Source of the DNA: Lachnospiraceae bacterium
GTDB taxonomy: Bacteria > Bacillota > Clostridia > Lachnospirales > Lachnospiraceae
Length of the DNA stretch: 64,000 nt
Reading direction: 5' to 3'
Assembly (NCBI GenBank): GCA_017940415.1
Contig: JAGAYR010000044.1
Coordinates: 213,365 to 277,364 of the forward strand
Below, one piece after another: positions 1 through 9,337 of the stretch. A program made the translations under genes and the position numbers. Position 1 is the stretch's first letter. The number at the start of each line of letters is the position of its first letter. The notes beneath the pieces were generated by a model. That model was not told the DNA's origin. It made no database searches and was given only the letters and a program-made list of their open reading frames with translations.

Positions 1-553
1 TTCTGGAAGCTCTGAGTGAATCGTGATCGTTCTTAACTGCCTGAAGTTTGGAATTAAGAGCATTGAGCAGATCATCATACTGATCCGTTACGGTTCTGGA
101 AGATGCGGTAAGAAGTCCTTCAACATAGTTCATGACGTCTTCCATATATCCCATAGCAGCTTCTCTGCATGCGTTAGCTTCATTGGTCGCATTATCGAGA
201 ATATTCTGAGCCTCGGCCATAGTCTGCTGAGTTACGGCATCAGCCTGTTCATATGCTTTCTTAAGGATCTCATTCTGTGAAAGCATCTCATCAGTCTGAG
301 CGGTTGCTTTCTCAATGAGTCCGTCAGCCATCTTTCTTGCGTTATCAAGAATGCTGTCCTGATTGCTGATTATCTTCTGATATCTGGCGATCTCTTCGGG
401 TGCTTTTCTTCTGAGATCGTCTATATAACCCTGAATTACTTCTTTTTCAACATAGATCTCGGTGCTTGAGAGAAGCTTGGGCTTGCATTCGGAAATGTAC
501 TGCTCAAGCTCATCGATGACTCCGAAGATCTGGCTTTCCATTTTTCTTTCCAT
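1..553 (-). CDS. Coiled-coil protein, C-terminal part beyond the left edge
   Basis: The frame is open from an ATG at 553 to the window edge (184 codons visible), so the protein is partial at its C-terminus. It starts MERKMESQIFGVIDELEQYI and is rich in Ala, Glu, Gln, Lys and Asn, with long heptad-like helices and no membrane segment; it resembles the soluble stalk-like proteins annotated as ATPase subunit B/H-like or DivIVA-like in Lachnospiraceae. A second ATG at codon 5 is a possible start. It lies 11 bp downstream of the coaD stop and is probably co-transcribed with rsmD and coaD. No catalytic motif is visible, and I assign no function beyond a coiled-coil structural role. Confidence 0.75.
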   Translation of the reverse strand, partial: MERKMESQIFGVIDELEQYISECKPKLLSSTEIYVEKEVIQGYIDDLRRKAPEEIARYQKIISNQDSILDNARKMADGLIEKATAQTDEMLSQNEILKKAYEQADAVTQQTMAEAQNILDNATNEANACREAAMGYMEDVMNYVEGLLTASSRTVTDQYDDLLNALNSKLQAVKNDHDSLRASR

Positions 554-564
554 TATCCGGTTCC

Positions 565-1056
565 TCACCTTTTGATAACTTTGAATTTTTCCTTAAGTGC
601 ACTTTCAACATAAGGAGGAACGGAATGACTGACATCACCGCCGTACATGGCAATCTCCTTGACGGTTGAAGAGCTTAAATATGAATATTGAAGATCGGTG
701 GTAAGGAAGACGGTATCTACCCTATTATCCGATATCTTTCTGTTGGTCTGGGCAATCTGAAGTTCATACTCGAAATCGGTGACCGCACGCAGTCCTCTGA
801 CCATGGTGTGAAGATTATTCTGGATACAATAATCAACGGTCAGCCCCCTGAAAGAATCGACTCTGACATTAGGCATGTCTTTAGTCGCTTCGTACAATAT
901 TTTAACACGTTCATCCGTTGAAAACAACGGAGTCTTTTGGGTGTTATCAAGCACTGCGACTATGAGTTCATCGAACATAAGTGAAGCTCTTCTGATGATA
1001 TCAAGGTGTCCCAAAGTCATGGGATCAAAGCTTCCGGGATATAATGCTCTGTTCAT
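565..1056 (-). CDS. coaD: Phosphopantetheine adenylyltransferase
   Basis: Transfers AMP from ATP to 4'-phosphopantetheine to give dephospho-CoA, the penultimate step of CoA synthesis, in the cytoplasm. The 163-residue length is normal. The N-terminal nucleotidyltransferase signature is intact (YPGSFDPMTLGH, with the T-x-G-H motif at residues 14-17), and the C-terminal SSSTVKE motif at about 128-134 matches the conserved ISSTxVRE segment. The ATG overlaps the end of rsmD by 4 bp, so translation is probably coupled. The partner enzyme coaE lies about 50 kb away in this window, next to polA. Confidence 0.97.
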   Translation of the reverse strand: MNRALYPGSFDPMTLGHLDIIRRASLMFDELIVAVLDNTQKTPLFSTDERVKILYEATKDMPNVRVDSFRGLTVDYCIQNNLHTMVRGLRAVTDFEYELQIAQTNRKISDNRVDTVFLTTDLQYSYLSSSTVKEIAMYGGDVSHSVPPYVESALKEKFKVIKR

Positions 1057-1619
1057 TTCTCTTCCTTTACGATCTTACGAAGGAACAAATGCATATTGCC
1101 TTTGTATTCTTTCCTTCGTACAATTTCAAATCCGACGCTTTCAGTATAGCTGAAATCACTTTTTTTGTCAGCCTCAATTATGATAAGTGTATCCCTGTCC
1201 ACATACTTCATATAAGACAGCTGTTTAAGGACATTCTTCTCATAATCCTTCATATAAGGAGCATCCATATGGATAATATCGATATGCTTCTCATATACCG
1301 ACTGAAGTCCTGCAACGGCATCCTGCTTCAAAATGACTGACTTATCGGTCATTTTGGTAAAAGCAACGTTCTCGGTGATGCACTTAATGGGCTCTTTGCC
1401 GTTATCGATGAAATAGACCTTTGTAGCTCCGCGGCTGAGGGCCTCTATACCGATCTGACCACTGCCTGCGAAAAGGTCGATCCAGACAGAACCCGGAACA
1501 TCTCCCTGTATCATGTTGAATAAAGTCTCTTTAATTATGTCCTGAGTCGGTCTTGTTATATCTTCTCCTGCGGGAGTTTTCAGAGGCATAGATCTGCATT
1601 CGCCTGCAATTACTCTCAT
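1053..1619 (-). CDS. rsmD: 16S rRNA (guanine(966)-N2)-methyltransferase RsmD
   Basis: SAM-dependent methyltransferase acting on G966 of 16S rRNA in the assembling 30S subunit. 188 residues, the usual length. The SAM-binding loop DLFAGSG is at residues 48-54 and the RPTQD segment at about 23-27. The catalytic tetrad reads DAPY (119-122) instead of the common DPPY, a tolerated variation in this superfamily. A purine-rich Shine-Dalgarno (AAAGGA) precedes the ATG. The rsmD-coaD pair is widespread in Firmicutes. Confidence 0.95.
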   Translation of the reverse strand: MRVIAGECRSMPLKTPAGEDITRPTQDIIKETLFNMIQGDVPGSVWIDLFAGSGQIGIEALSRGATKVYFIDNGKEPIKCITENVAFTKMTDKSVILKQDAVAGLQSVYEKHIDIIHMDAPYMKDYEKNVLKQLSYMKYVDRDTLIIIEADKKSDFSYTESVGFEIVRRKEYKGNMHLFLRKIVKEEK

Positions 1620-1652
1620 AGTTAAGTCCTTTCCTAGTCACGATTCCTTGAT

Positions 1653-1820
1653 CCTGTAATAGTCTTTTTTGCTCATGCACCGTCTTCACTAAGCTCGGCT
1701 TCGTCTTTCAAGGCTGATTGCTTCTGCGGAACTCGCGTTGCTCAAACAGTCCTCGAAGCAATCATGAACGACTTGCCTTGCTAAGTGAGACGGTAAATGT
1801 CGCAAAAAAACTATTACAGG
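1653..1820. repeat. 168-bp imperfect palindrome (MITE-like or structured RNA)
   Basis: The ends are an 11-bp perfect inverted repeat, CCTGTAATAGT at 1653-1663 and ACTATTACAGG at 1810-1820. Further in, a TTTTTTGC run pairs with GCAAAAAAA, an ACCGTCTTCACTAAG segment pairs almost completely with CTTAGTGAGACGGT, and GATTGCTTC pairs with GAAGCAATC near the centre. The whole intergenic stretch between parC and rsmD could thus fold into one long irregular hairpin on either strand. No ORF is convincing. It may be a miniature transposable element, a structured RNA or a large terminator for parC. Confidence 0.7.
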
Positions 1821-1843
1821 CATCAAAGCATCTTGTATAAGAA

Positions 1844-4084
1844 TTAACCTTTAACTTTGGTTCCCTTAGACCCACGTCCAAGAAGTTTAATAGAATTCAA
1901 TGAAATAGTCTTCGTACCGTATTCTATCATATTTTCAGATACGATATCGGTAATGTATGCGTTTTCGACTTTATCGGTGCCGTCGAGTTTCATGCCCTTT
2001 ACACCGGCTGCGGTCTTCTTCATCTCGGGAATCTCGGAGATGTTGAAACGGATGAAGTAGCCTCCGGATGACTGTAAGATTACATTCTCTTCCGTTCTGA
2101 CTTTGCGGATGGCAACGATCTTATCGCCTTCGTTAAGTTTGGTAGCGGTAACTGTACGTCTGGAACTAACATCGAACTCGGGTCCGCCGGTAACCTTACA
2201 CATAGAAGCTGCGGTTACAAAGAGATACTTTCCGAGAAGTACAGTGGAAAGATCCTCGGCATAGATGATCATGTCATCGGATGAATCAAAGTTGGTGATG
2301 TTATCTACAGGAACACCTTTATCACGGAATTTGGACATGGGAAGATCAAGCATCTTGATGGTATGCATCTGTCCGTTTTCGGTGAATACGGCTATCCTGC
2401 CGTTATTACGAACAGGCAGACAGAATTTGATCTCTTCCGCAATGGCTTCTTTGTTTCTTTCGAAGGTTGCGGTATCGATCATCTTGCAGTATCCGAATCT
2501 GTCCATAAGGAAATATACATCCATTTCCTCGAATTCTTTTTCTTTGTAGACAGCTTCTTCGGCATTCTCAATTACAGTCTTACGCTTGCTTGTAAATTCC
2601 TTCTTAAGAGCCTCAAGATCTGTAATGATTACCTGAGTCATGGACTCTTTACGATCAAGAATATCCTCATAACGATAAATATTGGCAAGGGTATTTTCGT
2701 GATCCTTATTGAGAGCATCTATTTCAAGTCCGATGAGACGATAAAGTCTCATATCAAGAATAGCTTTTGCCTGACGCTCTGTGAAAAGAAGCTGTGAAGC
2801 CATAATAGATGACTCTTTGGTCTTAAACTTGATACCGTCAGTGATGCCGCGTACAAGGCAGTCTTCTGCCATCTTACGGTCGCGGGATCCTCTGATGATC
2901 TCAATGATAAGGTCGATCAGGTTACAGGCCTTGATAAGGCCTTCCTGGATCTCTTTTTTATCCATCTCCTTGGAAAGGAGGTTATTGTATTTTCTTGTAT
3001 TTATCTCATACTGGAAATCGGCAATAGCACCCAGAACAGATCTGAGAGACATGGTCTCGGGTCTTCCGTCCTTGATTGCAAGCATATTAACGCCGAAGGT
3101 ATCTTCAAGATGTGTCTTCTTATAAAGAAGATTAATGAAGTTCTCGGCATCGGCATCTTTCTTAAGTTCGATGACGATACGGATTCCCTCTTTGGAAGAC
3201 TGGTTGGAAATATCTACGATATCCTGAGTCTTCTTAGATTCGGAAAGATTGGCAACTTCCTGAAGGAACTTACCGATTCCTGCACCGACCATGGTATAGG
3301 GGATTTCGGAAATAACAACATTCTGATGTCCGTTCTTAAGCTTTTCAACGGAAGCAACACCACGGATCCTTACTTTCCCCTGTCCGGTCTCATAAATATT
3401 CTTGAGATCATCTTTATTGATGATGATTCCGCCTGTAGGAAAATCAGGTCCCTTAATATATCTCATGAGTTCTCTGGTAGAGATCTCAGGATTCATAATG
3501 TATGCTTTGAGAGCATCTATGGTTTCACCGAAATTATGAGGAGGTATGTTGGTTGCCATACCTACGGCAATGCCTTCGGAGCCGTTGATCAAAAGATTGG
3601 GAATACGGCAGGGAAGAACTTCGGGCTCTTTTTCGGTCTCATCGAAATTAGGCACGAAATTAACCGTATCGTTGACAAGCTCATCCAAGAAAGCCATCTG
3701 AGTGATCTTCTTAAGACGAGCTTCCGTATATCTCATTGCAGCGGCGCCGTCACCTTCGATGGTACCGAAGTTACCGTGTCCGTCTACAAGAGGAAGTCCC
3801 TTTTTGAAATCCTGGCTCATTACAACAAGAGCTTCATATATTGATGAATCACCGTGAGGGTGATATTTACCCATTGTATCTCCGACGATTCTCGCACTCT
3901 TTCTGTAAGGCTTATCGTAAGTGATACCGAGTTCTCTCATATCATAAAGAGTACGTCTCTGAACAGGCTTGAGACCGTCTCTTACGTCAGGAAGAGCTCT
4001 GGATACGATAACGCTCATGGCATAGTCCACATAGGACCTTTGCATCTCCTCGGAGTATTCTGTTTTGATTATCTTTTCTTCCAT
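1844..4084 (-). CDS. parC: DNA topoisomerase IV subunit A (type IIA, ParC-like)
   Basis: Breakage-reunion subunit of a type IIA topoisomerase, expected to decatenate daughter chromosomes as an A2B2 tetramer with the upstream parE product. The catalytic tyrosine lies in [11 protein letters not shown] (Tyr119). The quinolone-determining region reads [11 protein letters not shown], with Ser80 and Glu84 at the same positions as in E. coli ParC and no resistance-type change. At 746 residues the beta-propeller tail lacks a recognisable GyrA box (QRRGGKG-type), which favours ParC over GyrA. It follows parE by 28 bp. A separate gyrAB pair elsewhere is expected but cannot be seen here. Confidence 0.9.
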   Translation of the reverse strand: MEEKIIKTEYSEEMQRSYVDYAMSVIVSRALPDVRDGLKPVQRRTLYDMRELGITYDKPYRKSARIVGDTMGKYHPHGDSSIYEALVVMSQDFKKGLPLVDGHGNFGTIEGDGAAAMRYTEARLKKITQMAFLDELVNDTVNFVPNFDETEKEPEVLPCRIPNLLINGSEGIAVGMATNIPPHNFGETIDALKAYIMNPEISTRELMRYIKGPDFPTGGIIINKDDLKNIYETGQGKVRIRGVASVEKLKNGHQNVVISEIPYTMVGAGIGKFLQEVANLSESKKTQDIVDISNQSSKEGIRIVIELKKDADAENFINLLYKKTHLEDTFGVNMLAIKDGRPETMSLRSVLGAIADFQYEINTRKYNNLLSKEMDKKEIQEGLIKACNLIDLIIEIIRGSRDRKMAEDCLVRGITDGIKFKTKESSIMASQLLFTERQAKAILDMRLYRLIGLEIDALNKDHENTLANIYRYEDILDRKESMTQVIITDLEALKKEFTSKRKTVIENAEEAVYKEKEFEEMDVYFLMDRFGYCKMIDTATFERNKEAIAEEIKFCLPVRNNGRIAVFTENGQMHTIKMLDLPMSKFRDKGVPVDNITNFDSSDDMIIYAEDLSTVLLGKYLFVTAASMCKVTGGPEFDVSSRRTVTATKLNEGDKIVAIRKVRTEENVILQSSGGYFIRFNISEIPEMKKTAAGVKGMKLDGTDKVENAYITDIVSENMIEYGTKTISLNSIKLLGRGSKGTKVKG

Positions 4085-4112
4085 AACAGTACCTGTATGT
4101 TCACTTTATCGA

Positions 4113-6038
4113 TCAGATATCAAGATTAGCAGCGGTTGCATGCTCATAGATGAAGGTCTTACGGGGAGGTACATCGGTTCCCATAAGAAGTTCGGTTGTC
4201 TCGGATGCCATTCTCGCATCTTCGATTTCTACAAGCTTAAGTCTTCTGGTCTTGGGATCAAGGGTGGTCTCCCAAAGCTGATCGGGATCCATCTCACCGA
4301 GACCTTTGTATCTCTGCAAAGTAAAAGGTCCCTTGTGTTTAGCCCTGTACTTCTCAAGCGCCTTATCGTCATACAGATATTCCTCTTCTCCCTTGGAAGG
4401 CATAGCCTTGTAGAGAGGAGGCATAGCGATATATATATGTCCCTCGAAAATAAGCTCCGGCATAAATCTGTAGAAAAGAGTGAGAAGCAGCGTTGATATA
4501 TGAGCACCGTCCACGTCCGCATCGGCCATGATTATGATCTTGTCATAACGAAGCTTGCTTATATCAAAGTCATTGCCGTATCCTTCGGAAAAACCGCAAC
4601 CGAAAGCGTTGATCATTGTTTTGATCTCGGCATTTTCCAGAATCTTATTGATAGAAGCCTTCTCAACGTTTAAGATCTTACCTCTTATAGGAAGGATAGC
4701 CTGAAACATTCTGTCTCTTGCAGTCTTTGCGGAACCGCCTGCGGAATCTCCCTCTACGATAAAGATCTCACACTTATCGGCTTCCTTGGATACGCAGTTT
4801 GCCAGTTTTCCGTTGGAATCAAAAGAAAACTTCTGCTTGGTGAGCAGATTTGTCTTAGCCTTCTCTTCCGCTTTTCTGATCTTAGCGGCTTTATCCGCAC
4901 TTTCTATAACAGCCTTTAAGACATCGAGATGTCTGTCGAAATACCTTACAACCTCATCACCGGTAACCTTGGCAACGGCTTTTGCCGCATCCTGGTTATC
5001 AAGTTTAGTCTTGGTCTGTCCTTCAAAAGTAGGGGCGGGATGCTTGATGGAAACAACAGCGGTCATACCGTTTCTGACTTCGGTACCCGAATAGTTTGCA
5101 TCCTTATCCTTCAGATTGCCAAGCTGTCTTGCATAAGAATTGATGACAGTGGTGAACTGAGTTTTAAAACCGGTAAGATGGGTTCCTCCTTCGGAGTTGT
5201 AAATGTTATTACAAAAACCGAGAACATTTTCATGGAACTCATTAACATACTGAAAAGCAATCTCTACCTGAATACCATCAGATTCTCCGGAAATGGAAAT
5301 AATCTCCGTCACGGGATCTTTTAACTTGTTCAGATCTTTAAGAAAGCCTACGATACCCTCAGGCTCATGGAATGAAACCGTGTCAGGCTCATCACCTCTC
5401 AGATCTTTATATTCAATAGTCAGTCCGGGATTAAGGTAAGCGGTCTCATGAAGTCTGCTCTTAACCTCATCTTCCTTGAATCTGGTTCTGTCGAATATAG
5501 TATCGTCGGGAAGGAAATTAATGGTTGTTCCGTGATCCCTGGTCTTGCCCTGAGAAGGAAGAAGTCCGTCAACAAGTTCAACGATAGGTTCGCCCTTCTG
5601 ATAGCTGTCTTTGTAAATGTTCCCGTCTCTTTTGATTGTGATATCGAATCTGGAAGACAGTGCGTTTACAACGGATGAACCTACACCGTGAAGACCGCCG
5701 CTGGTCTTATACGCATTATTATCAAACTTACCGCCGGCATGAAGGGTGGTAAGTACAAGACGTTCTGCCGAGATACCTTTCTCATGACGTCCGACAGGAA
5801 TACCTCTTCCGTTATCGGATACGGTACATGATCCGTCTTTTTCAAGAGTGACTTTGATGGTATCGCAAAATCCCGCAAGATGCTCATCCACGGAATTGTC
5901 GACAATTTCATATATAAGATGGTTCAGACCCTTGGTAGACACCGAGCCGATGTACATACCGGGACGGACTCTTACGGCTTCAAGACCTTCGAGTACCGTA
6001 ATACTTCGCTCATCATAATTATCTTTTTTAGGTGCCAT
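4113..6038 (-). CDS. parE: DNA topoisomerase IV subunit B (ParE-like ATPase)
   Basis: ATPase subunit partnering with ParC. The N-terminal GHKL ATPase has EIVDNSVDEHLAG around residue 45, DNGRGIPV and the ATP-lid GGLHGVGSSVVNALS. The TOPRIM domain has EGDSAGG at 429-435 and the metal-binding DADVDG at about 506-511, followed by the QRYKGLGEM segment. 641 residues is normal for a Gram-positive ParE. The first gene of a parE-parC unit, it has its own promoter just downstream of the degV terminator, and an AAGGAG Shine-Dalgarno precedes the ATG. Confidence 0.93.
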   Translation of the reverse strand: MAPKKDNYDERSITVLEGLEAVRVRPGMYIGSVSTKGLNHLIYEIVDNSVDEHLAGFCDTIKVTLEKDGSCTVSDNGRGIPVGRHEKGISAERLVLTTLHAGGKFDNNAYKTSGGLHGVGSSVVNALSSRFDITIKRDGNIYKDSYQKGEPIVELVDGLLPSQGKTRDHGTTINFLPDDTIFDRTRFKEDEVKSRLHETAYLNPGLTIEYKDLRGDEPDTVSFHEPEGIVGFLKDLNKLKDPVTEIISISGESDGIQVEIAFQYVNEFHENVLGFCNNIYNSEGGTHLTGFKTQFTTVINSYARQLGNLKDKDANYSGTEVRNGMTAVVSIKHPAPTFEGQTKTKLDNQDAAKAVAKVTGDEVVRYFDRHLDVLKAVIESADKAAKIRKAEEKAKTNLLTKQKFSFDSNGKLANCVSKEADKCEIFIVEGDSAGGSAKTARDRMFQAILPIRGKILNVEKASINKILENAEIKTMINAFGCGFSEGYGNDFDISKLRYDKIIIMADADVDGAHISTLLLTLFYRFMPELIFEGHIYIAMPPLYKAMPSKGEEEYLYDDKALEKYRAKHKGPFTLQRYKGLGEMDPDQLWETTLDPKTRRLKLVEIEDARMASETTELLMGTDVPPRKTFIYEHATAANLDI

Positions 6039-6119
6039 AAAAACTCCTTGTGAAATCAGACTTGCAGATAAACACTGTGTTTTACGTGAAACCCCCGAAC
6101 AATCGTTTGCAACTTCTAA

Positions 6120-6148
6120 ATTCTATCATAGATTTTGAAAAGAGACAA
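6120..6148 (-). promoter_or_regulatory. Candidate sigma-A promoter for parE-parC
   Basis: On the minus strand a TTGTCT -35 (6143-6148) and a TAGAAT -10 (6120-6125) are separated by exactly 17 bp. It begins immediately after the degV terminator and lies about 80 bp upstream of the parE ATG. Confidence 0.55.
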
Positions 6149-6176
6149 CAAAAAATCCACTACATGTAGTGGATTT
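6149..6176 (-). terminator. Intrinsic terminator after the DegV gene
   Basis: The minus strand reads AAATCCACTAC, a three-base loop, then TAGTGGATTTTTTG: a stem of about 10 bp followed by a T run. It separates degV from the parE promoter. Confidence 0.85.
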
Positions 6177-6257
6177 AATGCCGCATGAAATATGAATTTT
6201 TTCATTCAATAACAATTGTTTTGTGCGAAATATCCGGTCTTTTTTCTGAGTTTTCAC

Positions 6258-7124
6258 TCAGATTTTCTTGGAGATTGCAGCAGCTATAGCACCGGGTCCG
6301 ATATGGCATGCAATCGAAAGTGACAAAGGTCTCTTTACCACTTCATATCCCGGGAACATATCATTGAGCTCCTTCTCAAACTGTTCCGCAGCTGCCAGAT
6401 CATCGGTATATGCCATTTCCAAATGTACATTATGACACTTATCGGTACATCCGAATCTGTTCTCCATATCATTCTTGATAGCCTTCATAATGATGTCTTT
6501 ACCACCCTGGAAGGTCCTTGTCTTACCGTAGGAATCCAGCTTTTCACCCTGGATCTGAAGAACGGGTTTGATCCTTAGAAGTGTTCCAATCGCGGCTGCT
6601 GCGGGAGTGAGTCTTCCACCCTTTTTAAGATATTCAAGAGTGTCGATCATTATATAGATACTGCTCTCAAACTTGACTCTCTCAAGTTCATCCTTAACCT
6701 GTCTTGCGGTCATGCCTTTATCGATAAGCTCGAGAGCATCCAAGCAGGACTGTCTGAGAGTCACCGAGATTCTCTGATTATCTACTACCTGAACTTTGTC
6801 ATCATAGTGCTGAGCAAGAAGATATGCCGATCCGCATGATCCCGAAAGACCGCTGGACATGGGAATATGAACTATCTCGTCGTACTCCTCAAGAAGCCTG
6901 TCCCAGGTCTTCATTACTTCTTCGGGCGAAGGCTGGCTTGTATGAATCTCTTCACCGCCCTTTAATCTCTCATAAAACTCTTCCTGAGTCAGCGTTACTC
7001 CGTCCAGGAATTCCTTGCCGCCGATAAAGAACGGCATTGGAATAACCGTAATACCAAGTTCCTTTCCTTCCTCAACAGTCATGGAACTGTTGGTATCCGT
7101 AACAACTGCAATCTTTGAACTCAT
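6258..7124 (-). CDS. DegV family fatty-acid-binding protein (FakB-like)
   Basis: DegV proteins bind a fatty acid; in characterised systems (FakB) they present it to the DAK2 kinase FakA for phosphorylation. The 288-residue product has the family N-terminus SKIAVVTDTNSSM, the HTSQPSPEE region and the IPMSSGLSGS loop that binds the carboxylate. I chose the ATG at 7124: an in-frame TTG 15 bp upstream lies inside the GGAGGGA Shine-Dalgarno. A DAK2-type FakA homologue sits two genes upstream across recG, so a functional pair is plausible (inference from linkage). A terminator follows. Confidence 0.9.
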   Translation of the reverse strand: MSSKIAVVTDTNSSMTVEEGKELGITVIPMPFFIGGKEFLDGVTLTQEEFYERLKGGEEIHTSQPSPEEVMKTWDRLLEEYDEIVHIPMSSGLSGSCGSAYLLAQHYDDKVQVVDNQRISVTLRQSCLDALELIDKGMTARQVKDELERVKFESSIYIMIDTLEYLKKGGRLTPAAAAIGTLLRIKPVLQIQGEKLDSYGKTRTFQGGKDIIMKAIKNDMENRFGCTDKCHNVHLEMAYTDDLAAAEQFEKELNDMFPGYEVVKRPLSLSIACHIGPGAIAAAISKKI

Positions 7125-7140
7125 TGGTTCTCCCTCCAAA

Positions 7141-9219
7141 TTATATCGTTCTGAAGTCCAGGAAATTTCTTCCGTAAAACTCAGCTTCTTCTCTTATCAA
7201 AGCATTTTCAGGTGCGTGAAGATTCCTGTCATGAGCAAGGATCTCATCACACAGATCCGAGGCCTCAGATAACAGATCCGCATCCGCAAATACATCAGCG
7301 ATCTTAAATGCAAAATCTCCGCTCTGTCTTACTCCGAATAATTCTCCCGGACCTCTTGTCTTAAGATCGTAGGATGCAATCTCAAATCCGTCAGTGGTCT
7401 TGGCTAAGATTCCAAGCCTTTCCGTAGTCTTCTCATCGCTCTTTCCGGTCATGAATATGGCGTAACCCTGATCTTTGCCTCTTCCGACTCTTCCTCTGAG
7501 CTGATGAAGCTGTGAAAGTCCGAATCTTTCAGAATTTTCTATCATCATTACGGTAGCATTGGGAACATTAATTCCGACTTCAATTACCGTAGTTGATATC
7601 AATATATCTATGTCTCCGGATGAAAAACGGTCCAAAATGTTTTCTTTTTCCGAAGGTTTCATCTTACCGTGCAGATAAGATATTCTGTATCTGTCACCCA
7701 GAGCTTCCTTAAGTTCATCGGAATAATCAACAACATTCCTGAGTTCATTATCCGAATCCTCATCATCGGATGCCTCAACCATGGGGCAGATGATATATAC
7801 CTGATGGCCTTTTGCTATCTCATCTTTGATGAATTTATTGGCCGAAGGTCTGAAGGATTCGCCTACAACGCAGCTCTTAATGGGGCTTCGCCCTTCGGGC
7901 ATATCCTTTATTGCGGAAATACTCAGATCTCCGTACAGGACTATTGCAAGAGTTCTTGGAATCGGAGTTGCACTCATTACAAGGATATGAGGTCCGACAC
8001 CTTTACCGGCCAGTGTTTCTCTTTGTCTTACGCCGAATCTGTGCTGCTCGTCAGTAACAACAAGGCCGAGATTTTTATATACGACCTTATCCTGTATCAG
8101 CGCATGTGTTCCTATGATAAGGTTTACTTCGCCGTTTTCTATCTCTTCGTAGATCTTACGCTTACCTGCTTCCGTAACCGAACCGGTGAGGAGTACAGGT
8201 TTAAAAGGAAGACCGTACCTTATGGTCAACTCACTGACAGTCTTAAAATGCTGGGTTGCGAGAACTTCCGTAGGAGCCATAAATGCTCCCTGATATCCGT
8301 TAGCAACAGTATTAAGAAGACCTGCGATGGCCACAATTGTTTTACCGCTTCCAACGTCTCCCTGTACCAGCCTGTTCATGACAGCGTCACCGGAAAGATC
8401 TTCCAGTATCTCTTTCACAGCTTTGGATTGTCCCTTGGTAAGTTTATAGGGCAAATGCTCAATGAATCGCTTTACTTCAGCTGATTCAACCATGGGACAT
8501 GAATTGGGAGCTCCTTTGAGAAGTTCTTTATTTTTACGTAAGTACAGTATAAAAAAGAACAGTTCGTCAAAGGAAAGTCTTCTTCTGCCAAGCACGCTCT
8601 CCTTCTCATCGGAAGGATCATGGATCATCCTGTATGCTTCTTTGGAAGAAACAAGATGAAGCTTATTTCTGTATTCTTCAGACAGATAATCGTCTGTAAA
8701 ATCAGCAATTTTAAGGGCTGAGTTTTCAGCCTTTATAACCGTTGAATTCTTAAGTCCCTTGGTAAGGGGATACATACACTGAAACTTGCCGGACAGTTCG
8801 GTATATTCGTCGTATGCATATTTTCTGGGTTGAACAAGAGTAAACTCTTTGCCGGCCTTTTTAACCCTTCCTCTGAAGACATAATAGCCGCCTTTGCTGA
8901 CAGCTTTTGCCATAAAGGGCATATTAAAATATTTAATAACCATACTTCCGGTTTCATCACTTACCTCGATGGGAAGAATGGTCATCTTATTCTTAACTCT
9001 TCTGAGATTACCCACCATGTCGACTCTGACTCTTACTGCGGCAATCTCATCATTCTGTAATTCGGATATCTTTTTCAGTCCACCGAATACAAGATAGGTC
9101 CTCGGAAAATGATTAAGCATCTCATATATATTCGTTATCCCGAGGTTATGAAAATATTCTGCTGTCTTAGGTCCGACGCCTTTCAGCTCGGAAACCGGAG
9201 TGTTCCAATTATTCAGCAT
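7141..9219 (-). CDS. recG: ATP-dependent DNA helicase RecG
   Basis: Branch-migrating helicase that reverses stalled forks and processes Holliday junctions. The N-terminal wedge begins TPVSELKGVGPKTAEYFHNL; then come Walker A GDVGSGKT (about residue 290), the DEQH box in VTDEQHRFG, SATPIPRTLA, and the C-terminal QLRGRVGRG motif VI. Length (692 residues from the ATG) is normal. The start is uncertain: a TTG at 9237 extends the frame by six codons, and neither start has a good Shine-Dalgarno because a terminator-like hairpin lies immediately upstream. It ends 16 bp before degV. Confidence 0.93.
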   Translation of the reverse strand: MLNNWNTPVSELKGVGPKTAEYFHNLGITNIYEMLNHFPRTYLVFGGLKKISELQNDEIAAVRVRVDMVGNLRRVKNKMTILPIEVSDETGSMVIKYFNMPFMAKAVSKGGYYVFRGRVKKAGKEFTLVQPRKYAYDEYTELSGKFQCMYPLTKGLKNSTVIKAENSALKIADFTDDYLSEEYRNKLHLVSSKEAYRMIHDPSDEKESVLGRRRLSFDELFFFILYLRKNKELLKGAPNSCPMVESAEVKRFIEHLPYKLTKGQSKAVKEILEDLSGDAVMNRLVQGDVGSGKTIVAIAGLLNTVANGYQGAFMAPTEVLATQHFKTVSELTIRYGLPFKPVLLTGSVTEAGKRKIYEEIENGEVNLIIGTHALIQDKVVYKNLGLVVTDEQHRFGVRQRETLAGKGVGPHILVMSATPIPRTLAIVLYGDLSISAIKDMPEGRSPIKSCVVGESFRPSANKFIKDEIAKGHQVYIICPMVEASDDEDSDNELRNVVDYSDELKEALGDRYRISYLHGKMKPSEKENILDRFSSGDIDILISTTVIEVGINVPNATVMMIENSERFGLSQLHQLRGRVGRGKDQGYAIFMTGKSDEKTTERLGILAKTTDGFEIASYDLKTRGPGELFGVRQSGDFAFKIADVFADADLLSEASDLCDEILAHDRNLHAPENALIREEAEFYGRNFLDFRTI

Positions 9220-9239
9220 TTTCAGATATTTATACAAAT

Positions 9240-9269
9240 TAAAAGAAGGTTCATAATCGAACCTTCTTT
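9240..9269 (-). terminator. Intrinsic terminator after the DAK2 gene, abutting recG
   Basis: AAAGAAGGTTC and GAACCTTCTTT form an 11-bp stem around a 6-base loop, followed on the minus strand by TTTTAATTT. It ends only a few bases from the possible TTG start of recG. Confidence 0.7.
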
Positions 9270-9337
9270 CATATAATATATTCGCCTATATAGTTAAACA
9301 AACCACTTAATGAAACAAATATTACATAAGACAGGGT

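Noticed and set aside
7125-7139. Upstream TTG start of the DegV gene
   Set aside because: The codons overlap the GGAGGGA ribosome site of the ATG at 7124.
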